Assembly (NCBI RefSeq): GCF_000967965.1
Contig: NZ_LACC01000017.1
Coordinates: forward strand, 62,001-126,000
DNA: 64,000 bases
Direction: 5' to 3'
DNA from: Pseudomonas fluorescens
Lineage (GTDB): Bacteria; Pseudomonadota; Gammaproteobacteria; Pseudomonadales; Pseudomonadaceae
Shown here: positions 16,816-25,000 of the stretch, piece after piece
How the letters are laid out: every line of letters starts with the position of its first letter
How positions within the stretch are numbered: the first letter of the stretch is position 1
Made by a program: the position numbers and the translations under genes
The notes under the pieces: model-generated
The model's input: the letters and a program-made list of their open reading frames with translations, nothing else
Databases searched by the model: none
Told to the model about the DNA's origin: nothing

Positions 16816-19338
16816 ATGTTCCCGATGACGCCCATCGCGGCGGCGCTTGCGCTGCTGTTATGTAGCAGTGCATTTGCGGCGCCCACTTCCGTTGATAACT
16901 CGCCGCGAAGTTTGCTGGCACAGGCCAAGGGCTTGCCGGCCGAGTTCGAGGAGCATTTTTTCGATGTTCCCTTGGCGGTTCGGGTCGAACTCGATCAACA
17001 ACCGCTGGGGGAGGCGATGATTGTGTTGTCCCGGGATGACCGGGTAACGCTGCTCGATTTCACTGACACCAGCGAAAGCCGCTTCAGCGCAAGTGAGCGT
17101 GATACCTGGGCCGATATTCTCAAACCCGGTGTGACACTGGGCACCTGCACAAGCCAATGCCCGGAGCAGATGCTGGCGGTTCACTACAACCTCGAAAATT
17201 CATTGCTGTCGATCGTCACTGAAAATGCCGAGCGCGACAGCGAAGCCAAGCGTTTCTACGATCAGCCCGAAGGCGGCAGCAACGGCCTGATGGTACGTAA
17301 CCAGCTCAATCTCAATGGCGGCCAGGGTCAGGACCTGGGCGGTCGTTTCGGTCTGGAGGCCAGCGGCAGCCTGGGCAACTGGAGCCAGACCTTCAACATG
17401 CAACTGTCCCGTCTTGGCGGTCCGGACAACAAGACCTACCACGCGGTGCACGAGCTCTATAGCCAGCGCGAACTGGAGGGCCGTTTTTTCCGCCTGGGCT
17501 ACTTCACCCCCAACTCCGAAGGCCTGACGCGCGAACCCCGTTCGTTCGGCAACAGCCCCGATACGGCGGTGGGCGTGATGTTCGGCAGTTCCGACAGCCT
17601 GGCGATCGACAGCCCGAAACCCAGCGTCTATCCGGTCTATGTCACGGCCAACCGACAGGGTTCCGTGGAAATTTACCGCGATGGCTTGCTGATCAATACC
17701 CAGTCGGTCCCGGCCGGTTTGCAAACCCTCGACACCCGTCCGTTGCCTGGTGGCATTTACGAGGTGGAAGTGCGGTTGATCGAAGACGGTCAAATCACAT
17801 CGACCACCCAGGAGTTGATTTACAAGCCGAACAATTGGCGCAACCACGATGAGCGTTGGCGCTACAACCTGTTTGCCGGACAGGAAAGCAAGTTGCTGAG
17901 TAATTGGAATGATCAAGAGAGCGGCGATGCGACGCTGGGGGCGTCATTCAACTACTTGCTGCACCCACGGGTGATTTTCGGGCTGTCGGCACGCCAGGTC
18001 AGTGACAAGCTGCAGTACGGCAGCTCCATCGACTGGAGCCTGGCCAACAGCGTCAGCCTCTACGCCAACCTGTACCAGACCGAAGACCACGGCACCGGTG
18101 CCGATTTTCAAGGCCTGTACAACTATGGCGCCGGCAGTCTGGTGGTCAGCCACAACCGCAGCTGGCTCGACACCACCAACACCTTCGACACATTGCCCGA
18201 CGGTACCCGAGTGCGTCAGCGCAATGTGTTCACCGGCCAGACCAGCAATTCTTCATTGGCGCTGAACCACCGGATCAGCCGCAAAAGCTCGCTCAACGCA
18301 CGGGTGTCCCACAGCGAGGGCAACGTCGAAGGCATGGGGGTGGACCTGGGCTGGACGCAACGCACCGTTCTGTTCGGCAGCGATGCCAACTGGCGGCTCT
18401 CGCTGTTTGATCGTCCGGGCAGTTACAGCAGTGGTGATGCGCGTAATCGCGGGGTCGATCTGAGCATCAACATGGCGCTCGGTGGCCCGGGGCAGCAGGT
18501 TTCCGGCAGCATTGGCAGCCGCACCGCCCGTGATGGCAGCCGTGACAACAACGCCTCCCTGGGTTGGCGCAAGGACCTGCAAGACCATGTGTTGCAGAGC
18601 GTATCGGTGACCGCGTTGACCGATACCTACGGTGTCGGATTGTCGAGTCTGGCGAACTTTCGCACCGATGCCATCAATGGTGACGGGTTCATCCAGCGTT
18701 CGTCCTTCAACGACAATTTCACCGGTGGTTTGAACCTCGACAGCACGCTTGTCGTTGGAGCGCAGCGCATGGCGTTGACCAGTCAGCATCAAGGCCGCGG
18801 CGCCGGGATGATTGTCGATGTCGAGTCCGACATCGACGGCATCGCCCTGCGTGCCGACGACCTCAGCGGCGGCAGCGCGGCCTTGCGTCCCGGACGCAAT
18901 TTCATACCGCTCACTGCTTACAAAAACAGCTCGGTGAGCTTCGATTTCGAAGGCAACGACGTCCCGGCGGCGAGCATTGAGCCGGCACGCACGCGCTATC
19001 ACCTGAACAAGGGGGGGGTGGAGTACCGCAAGATCCGGGTCATGAAAACCCTGACCGTGCTCGGCCGCTTGCTCGACCCGCAAGGACAGCCGCTCAAGGG
19101 CCATCACGTGATCAACCACGCCAGCCGTGGGGTCAGCGAAGTCGATGGCTTCTTCTCCATGGAAATGAATGCCGGCTCGCCAACCCTGGAAGTGCGTTAC
19201 GCGGACCAGTTGTTGTGTCAGTTCCGCCTTGATATCGACAAGCACCGCAGTGAAAACAACGTGCTGATGATCGGTGATCTGCGTTGTTCGCCGGACACGT
19301 TGGCGGATGCCACCCACAAGGTTGAAACGGCGGGCTGA
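16816..19338 (+). CDS. Class 5 fimbrial outer-membrane usher (CfaC/CooC/TcfC-like)
   Basis: An 840-residue outer-membrane secretion and assembly channel. A signal peptide (residues 1-21) is followed by a long beta-barrel region with many short alternating strands, and a C-terminal carboxypeptidase-like beta domain (LGRLLDPQGQPLKGHHVIN near residues 755-775, then VDGFFSMEM). The latter matches the CS1-pili formation C-terminal and TcfC-type domains rather than FimD. A Cys pair (GTCTSQCPEQ, near 112-117) lies in the N-terminal domain. It is the largest gene of the fimbrial operon; the length agrees with CfaC (about 870). Confidence 0.9.
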   Translation: MFPMTPIAAALALLLCSSAFAAPTSVDNSPRSLLAQAKGLPAEFEEHFFDVPLAVRVELDQQPLGEAMIVLSRDDRVTLLDFTDTSESRFSASERDTWADILKPGVTLGTCTSQCPEQMLAVHYNLENSLLSIVTENAERDSEAKRFYDQPEGGSNGLMVRNQLNLNGGQGQDLGGRFGLEASGSLGNWSQTFNMQLSRLGGPDNKTYHAVHELYSQRELEGRFFRLGYFTPNSEGLTREPRSFGNSPDTAVGVMFGSSDSLAIDSPKPSVYPVYVTANRQGSVEIYRDGLLINTQSVPAGLQTLDTRPLPGGIYEVEVRLIEDGQITSTTQELIYKPNNWRNHDERWRYNLFAGQESKLLSNWNDQESGDATLGASFNYLLHPRVIFGLSARQVSDKLQYGSSIDWSLANSVSLYANLYQTEDHGTGADFQGLYNYGAGSLVVSHNRSWLDTTNTFDTLPDGTRVRQRNVFTGQTSNSSLALNHRISRKSSLNARVSHSEGNVEGMGVDLGWTQRTVLFGSDANWRLSLFDRPGSYSSGDARNRGVDLSINMALGGPGQQVSGSIGSRTARDGSRDNNASLGWRKDLQDHVLQSVSVTALTDTYGVGLSSLANFRTDAINGDGFIQRSSFNDNFTGGLNLDSTLVVGAQRMALTSQHQGRGAGMIVDVESDIDGIALRADDLSGGSAALRPGRNFIPLTAYKNSSVSFDFEGNDVPAASIEPARTRYHLNKGGVEYRKIRVMKTLTVLGRLLDPQGQPLKGHHVINHASRGVSEVDGFFSMEMNAGSPTLEVRYADQLLCQFRLDIDKHRSENNVLMIGDLRCSPDTLADATHKVETAG

Positions 19339-19371
19339 CATCGGCCAGGGCTAATAGGAGGTTATGTCTAA

Positions 19372-20634
19372 ATGAACGTCTCGCGTTCTTTCGTTACACG
19401 TCGGCATTGGTGGTTGGCCGGCGCTTTGATCACCTGCGCAGTGGCTTATCCAGTCAAGGCTGAAGAGGTCTCAATTACCGCTGTATTCAAGCCGGATTCG
19501 GCCTTCCCACATCGCAACAAGTTTCTGAACACCACGCCGCCCAGCGGTTACTGCGCGAGTTACCCGGAACAGTGTGAACAGCAGGAGATGTTCAGCCTGC
19601 AGGTGCCGATCCAGTTCGACTCCCGTGCTCCTATTCGGGCCAATCATGCTTCCGAACGCCAAGGCGCTATGTTGAAAGCACCGGCCCAATGGCGACCACT
19701 GACGGTCATTCACGAAACTACCGGTGAGCCAGAAACGGTCAGGGTCCGGATTGCCGGCATTGGATCGCGTTACAGGACCGACGACGTAATGCAGTTGGTG
19801 GGCGAGGCTGATGACTACAGGATTGCGCATAACTTGTTATGGGGGGCTAGTTGGGTATATGCGCCGCTACCTTGTCACTACAGCGGGGTAGGCTGGTTCA
19901 CGAATACGAGCTACAGCTTTTTCTGGAAAACCCCGATAGAGGCCGTGTGTTCCAAACAGGCAAAGTTTGATGTGCCGTGGTTACGCCTTGAGTATCTGGA
20001 TTTTGCCTACGAACTGGAAACCCCCAACCCCTTGGGCATGTCTTCAGGGCAATACAGAGGCTCGTTGACCTACAGCATCGGACCCAACGGCGATTTCGAT
20101 TTCGGCGACGTCATGTTGCCGAGCGATTCGGCGTTGACCCTGAACTTCAATCTGGATGTGCAACACACCCTCAAGGTCGACATCCCCCCTGGCGGCGAAA
20201 AAGTCCAACTGGTCCCGGCGGGGGGCTGGCAAAGCTGGTTGCAGGCGGGGCGTAGACCTGTGCGTTTGTTTCGGGACCAGACGTTCAATATCTCCGCGTC
20301 TTCGCGGTTCAAGATGCTGCTGGAGTGTGAAATCACTGGTTTCCCCTATGACTGCCTGATTCTTGATCCGGTGTCGAAACGCTCGGTCGAATTGCAAGTC
20401 AGCGTCAGTCTGCCAAACGGGTTGACCAATCTCGCGGGGCAACCGGTCAAGCGCCAGCGACTCAGAACAGGGGCTGCCAATGCGCAGCAATTTCAACCTG
20501 GTTTTTATGTAGATCGAGCACCGGGAATTCTGCACTTCGAGATCCCGCCACATCAGATGGAATTCATGATTCAACCCGGTGTGGCGTCCACCTATCGCGG
20601 CAAAGTTACCGTGATCTGGGATTCGGAAGTCTGA
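19372..20634 (+). CDS. Putative fimbrial tip adhesin / initiator (CfaE- or CblD-like position)
   Basis: A 420-residue exported protein with a signal peptide (cleavage near VKAEE). By gene order (pilin, usher, this gene, chaperone, pilin) and size it corresponds to the minor tip subunit that initiates assembly in class 5 fimbriae. The N-terminal two-thirds would be the adhesin lobe, with three or more Cys pairs (YCASYPEQCEQQ; PLPCHY and EAVCSK; LLECEI and DCLILD). The last 100 residues resemble a pilin domain ending in GKVTVIWDSEV. The primary sequence is divergent, so homology is inferred. An AGGAGG site 9 bases before the ATG also sits just before a minimal ATG-TCT-AAA-TGA frame at 19364. 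Confidence 0.7.
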   Translation: MNVSRSFVTRRHWWLAGALITCAVAYPVKAEEVSITAVFKPDSAFPHRNKFLNTTPPSGYCASYPEQCEQQEMFSLQVPIQFDSRAPIRANHASERQGAMLKAPAQWRPLTVIHETTGEPETVRVRIAGIGSRYRTDDVMQLVGEADDYRIAHNLLWGASWVYAPLPCHYSGVGWFTNTSYSFFWKTPIEAVCSKQAKFDVPWLRLEYLDFAYELETPNPLGMSSGQYRGSLTYSIGPNGDFDFGDVMLPSDSALTLNFNLDVQHTLKVDIPPGGEKVQLVPAGGWQSWLQAGRRPVRLFRDQTFNISASSRFKMLLECEITGFPYDCLILDPVSKRSVELQVSVSLPNGLTNLAGQPVKRQRLRTGAANAQQFQPGFYVDRAPGILHFEIPPHQMEFMIQPGVASTYRGKVTVIWDSEV

Positions 20635-20693
20635 TGGGCCTCGTATCGATGGTTCGGTCCGGGGTTGTATTCAATGTCAGGAGATTCAAGGGT

Positions 20694-21437
20694 ATGAAAC
20701 GTCTATGGGCACTGTTGGTTTTGAGCGGGTTTTCCTTGGGTATTCAGGCCGGACCACAAATCAATGTCGGAACGGTTTACGACTACCTCGACAGCGACAA
20801 GAGCACCTACCTCAAGCGCGTGTTCAACAGTGGAGACAGCACGGCGTTCGTCAAGGTCAACATCCTGGAAATCGTCTACGACGCCGATGGCAGCCATCGT
20901 GAAATTCCGGTCAAGACCCAGGCGGACGGCAGTGGTCGGGATGGCTTGATGGCCAGCCCCGCGCGACTGATCGTGCCGGCCAAAGGTATGCAGGGCACGC
21001 GCTTGTTGCACATGGGCGAACGTGACACCGAGCGTTATTTCCGCGTGCGCTTCGTGCCGGTGGTGCCGGAGAAAGAAGACGAATTCGCGGTGTCGAGTGA
21101 AGAGCGCGATGCCTACAAACAGAACCTGTCGGCGGGGGTCAACGTGATGACCGGGTTTGGCACGGTGTTTTTTGTCCGACCGAAAAACAGTCGCTTCGAC
21201 AGTGTGATCGATGACAGTCCCGGCGTTTACCGGCTGCGCAACAACGGCAATACCGTGGTGCTGATCGATGAGTTTCGCAACTGCTCGCTGAAAAACGAAA
21301 CCGAGTGTGAGCCGACCACCAAACACCACGTTCTGGCCGGTAAAACCTTTGAGTTCGAGAAGAAGCCCGGCCGCGAATATCGCTTCAATCTGGTGGAAGG
21401 CGCATCGAAAAAAACGCTGCGCATCGCCAGCCAGTAA
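20694..21437 (+). CDS. Fimbrial periplasmic chaperone (CfaA/CblB-like)
   Basis: A 247-residue two-domain immunoglobulin-like chaperone that folds pilins by donor-strand complementation in the periplasm. The ATG at 20694 gives a signal peptide (MKRLWALLVLSGFSLGIQA) and an AGGAGATTCAAGGGT ribosome region; the frame extends upstream to 20634, overlapping the previous stop, without a signal there. The FFVRP-type strand (GTVFFVRPKNSRFD) and the segment RLLHMGERDTERYFRVRFVPV match PapD-like chaperones with the conserved Arg and Lys anchors. A C-terminal Cys pair (NCSLKNETEC) is present. Confidence 0.88.
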   Translation: MKRLWALLVLSGFSLGIQAGPQINVGTVYDYLDSDKSTYLKRVFNSGDSTAFVKVNILEIVYDADGSHREIPVKTQADGSGRDGLMASPARLIVPAKGMQGTRLLHMGERDTERYFRVRFVPVVPEKEDEFAVSSEERDAYKQNLSAGVNVMTGFGTVFFVRPKNSRFDSVIDDSPGVYRLRNNGNTVVLIDEFRNCSLKNETECEPTTKHHVLAGKTFEFEKKPGREYRFNLVEGASKKTLRIASQ

Positions 21438-21500
21438 TACCGGGAGGGGCGAGTCACCTTGGCTGGCTCGCGGTATTTTTTGTCGCAACAGGTACCTGAC

Positions 21501-21995
21501 ATGATCAAGCAATCGACCATCGCCGTGTGGATGAGCGTGATGGCGCTGATAAGTACCCAGGCTTTTGCGGCCCGGGAAGAGCGCACGTTCGAAGTGTCGG
21601 TGAATATCCCGACGTTGGGGTTTTACATCATTCCGGCCGAGTCGAACTGGATACACCTTGAACAGACGTTAGCGTGGAACATCCATACCAAGACATTGGA
21701 GGGGCTGCGCAAGAATTTCGACGTCAAGCACGACACCAGCGCAATCGAAGCACGGTTGGAGGCAGAACCTTATCTGTCCAACGGGCGTGACGATCAGAAC
21801 ATTTATTTGCGCGTCAGCTTCAATGGCAAGGAGTTGAGCCATGACCCACAACCGCGGGAAGTACTGACCGCCGCGCAAGCAATCGCCGGTGGCCGCTTTC
21901 CCTTGGAGATCGTGCCGAAAGTGCCTGTCGGCGGATACAAACCGGGTGTTTATTACGGCAATGTGCAACTGATATTCATCGCCGCTGCGCCTTGA
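21501..21995 (+). CDS. Second CS1-type fimbrial subunit (minor pilin)
   Basis: A 164-residue exported pilin-like protein: signal peptide to about residue 23 (STQAFA-AREE), mature N-terminal donor strand RTFEVSVNIPTLGFYIIPAE, and C-terminal strand GVYYGNVQLIFIAAAP. It parallels the first pilin (same FYxxP segment and strand pattern) but is divergent, suggesting a minor or adaptor subunit. It is last in the operon; a hairpin terminator follows six bases after the stop. Confidence 0.82.
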   Translation: MIKQSTIAVWMSVMALISTQAFAAREERTFEVSVNIPTLGFYIIPAESNWIHLEQTLAWNIHTKTLEGLRKNFDVKHDTSAIEARLEAEPYLSNGRDDQNIYLRVSFNGKELSHDPQPREVLTAAQAIAGGRFPLEIVPKVPVGGYKPGVYYGNVQLIFIAAAP

Positions 21996-22000
21996 TGTGC

Positions 22001-22027
22001 GGCAGCCTGATGCGTCAGGCTGCCTTT
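22001..22027 (+). terminator. Terminator of the fimbrial operon
   Basis: A perfect 10-base stem GGCAGCCTGA / TCAGGCTGCC with a 4-base loop followed by TTTGA, between two convergent genes. The T run is short, so its strength is uncertain. Confidence 0.75.
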
Positions 22028-22044
22028 GACTTGCTTTGTGGACT

Positions 22045-25000
22045 TTATTGGCCGGCTTTGCGCAGAGCCTCTCGGGTCAGTTGTCTCGCCATCTGTTTCT
22101 CCTCGTCACCCAGGTCGACGAGAAAACGATCGAAGTCAGTTTCGCTGATGGGCTCATCGGCAAAGACCACGGTCTCTGGAACGGGAAGATCGTTGATGAG
22201 TTCCCTGAGCCGGTTGCGCAGGTCGGCTTTCTCAATGTCCGACGTCGATTCGAGCCATTCGCGCTGCGTGGTGCGCAAGGTTTCCAACTGGTCGAACAGG
22301 CTCTGATAGTGGCGTTTGTTCGCCTCCACTTCAACCGAGTAGCGTTCAACCAGGTAGTTTTCCCAAAAGTCTTGCTCGAGCATTCTGTTCACCAGACCAT
22401 CGACTTCGCCCAGGGCCAGCACCGTGTCATAGGCTTGATCGATCATGCTGTCGGTGACGCCCGAGACTGGCCGGTAGAGCATGCCTTCCGATTGCCAGGG
22501 CAAGCCCAGGCGTTGTGCCAACCCGGTCTGATAAGCCAGATAGATTTCGACCTCGTCAGGATTGCCGCCACGGCTGGCGACGTCGGCCCGGGCAATGTCG
22601 TTCACTTGTTCCAGTCGTGCCGCACCTTTGGCCAGGGTCACCAGTTTCTGCTCAAGCTCTGCCGCATCGATGGAGTACGAGTAGGCCTCGGAGGCGAGCA
22701 CGTTGATGCCCATGTGGTTGAACAGCTGTGCGCCGGCATCAGCACAGTCCACGGGTGCGATTGCCATGGTGAACAGCTTTTCCCGCAAGCGGGTGTCGAC
22801 ATGCACGGCATCAAGCATGCGCCAGACCCTTTGTAGCAATTGATCCTGAGCCCGGCCGCCGGCCCGGTAGTCGGCAGTGTCTTTGGTGTTGAGCAGTACA
22901 GTCATGAACCGCTCGGCCTTGGGCTCGTCGATCAGTTCAGACCAAAGGTTGGCCCGATCGACGCCCCAGCCAGGCACATCATTCCAGTGGTCAGCGCTGT
23001 AGTTCGAGCTGATCATCAGCTCTGCCTGAGTGTTAGAGGGCACGATAGGCTCCGGAGGCAGCGCCATTGAGCGGCGGATTTCCTGGTAGAGCAACTGGTT
23101 CGGTTCCGACAGATTGCCGACATCCAGCCGTGTACGCCCCACTACCCAGGCTTGTGGGGTGCCGGGGACCACGTTGGGAATGAGGCTGATCGGGTTGTCT
23201 CGAAGGTCCAGCAGTAAGCCGCGGGGTCTGGGATTGCTCAAAACGCCTTTGGGCCAGGTCATGATCACGGTGTCTCTCAACCCTACGACTTTCAGCCGGG
23301 GCATAAGTGAGATGTCCACAGATCGTCCCAACGGATTTTCATCGAGCTTGAGTATTTCCAGATAGGTCAGGTGCTTTAGCTTCTCCACTGCGGGGGCGTC
23401 CAGAACGATCTCGTTGTCACTCAAGCGCAGGCGTTCCAGCCGATGCATGGTGCCAATGTGTTCCGGCAGGCTTGTCAGCTCGCACCGGCTGGCGCTGAGT
23501 TCACGAAGGTTGGGGAAGTCTTTCAACAAACCGTTCGCCTTGCCGGAAAAGCGCGTGTTGTCGAGTTTCAGGATCGTGACCTTGTCCAGAAACCTTTCTA
23601 GCTGCGGTCGTTCCGGCCACCCGGATTCCAGGTCCAGTGGCAGCAGGTCCTCTGACAGATCCAGCGCATAACAGTGCGGATCGGTACGGCTACCGAGATT
23701 GGTGTTTTTTCGCTCAAAACAGTCGAGCAAGCCCAGGGCAATGTGTTGCCGGACGCCACGCAAAGGAATCGGATTATCGGCATCCAGCCCGGCGAATTGG
23801 TGCTCCCAGAGTTCGACAGTCCTGCGTAGTTCGTCGAGTTCATTTTTCTGTTCCTCCAGACGTGTCATCGGTTCGCCCTTTTCGATCAGAGCCTGGGCAA
23901 AGGTGTCGACCTCGTTGTCGCTAAAGTGAGGATGCAGGTCGTGAATCCGCTCGTGCAGTGTTTCGCCGGACCTGCTGATAACGGGACCACGTACCAACAG
24001 CATGGTTTCGTGCTCGGCCACAGCACGAATAGGTGGAGTGGCCAGAACCGCGCGGCGCTCGCTCGGTGTTTCGGTTTTGGCAATGATCCAGTGCTTGAAG
24101 AACCCGACATCCCCCGCTCGATATCCCACCGCTCTGCGCCCATCCCGGCCCATGGCCTGGAGCAGGGCAGGAAGAAAATCATCGGCTGCGTGGATCTGCT
24201 GATCCTCGGCGTCACGCACTTCGTATTTTCCAGATTCGTCGCGAATCATGATCCTTACTTGTGCTGCATCTTCCGGCCCGGCGCTGCATCGCAGTTCGCC
24301 GTCGAGCACGCCCTGGCGAATTTCGATGCGCAGGTTGCCGAAGGTATCGGTTTGCATCCGCAAGGTGCCCAGCACCAGGCGTTCGGTATCGCCACTGACC
24401 AGCGCGTTGTCGTACAGACCGTGGGCGGCGCGCACCGCCTGGGTTTCGAACTGAAGTTCCCTGGCCTGGCTTTTCAGGCGCAAGGGCAGGCGCTTGTGCC
24501 GGGTAGTCTGCTGTCGTTCCGAATGGGTGGCGCCGGCGAAGATTTTTTCCGCGACGGGGTCGGGCAGTTCGGGAAAACCGCTGAATAGAGCAGCCATTTC
24601 GGGGGACAACACAGGAGGCGGATTCACCGGTGCCCCCAGGCGTTGCAGGGTGTCGGTTAGCAAAGGCGGCGGTGGGGCGTGCTCGACGTGCATCCTGCGC
24701 AGCGCGGCCTCTTCAGTGCCGCTGATTTGACGGATCTGCTCCAGTTGCGTGTCGCTGAAGGCATCGGTCGTATGGCCCAGGCGGCGCATCAGGGTCGTGC
24801 CTTCCCACTCGCGCGGGTTCTCCGTTTCGCAGACCCAGGCACCCTGGCCGTTGTGTCGCAGGGTCGGTGCATAGGCATCGAACCGCTGCGGATGGCGAAT
24901 GCGCTGTTGCCCGGTAACCGGGTCGTCCAGCACTTCGAAGTGTTGATTGTTCAGGTGCAAAATTCGCCGGCCGTTATGCTGGTGAATACCCTGTCGATCA

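Noticed and set aside
19364..19375. ATG-TCT-AAA-TGA mini-frame before the tip adhesin gene as a regulatory leader peptide
   Set aside because: It is only two bases from the AGGAGG, too close for efficient initiation, and the spacing instead suits the ATG at 19372.
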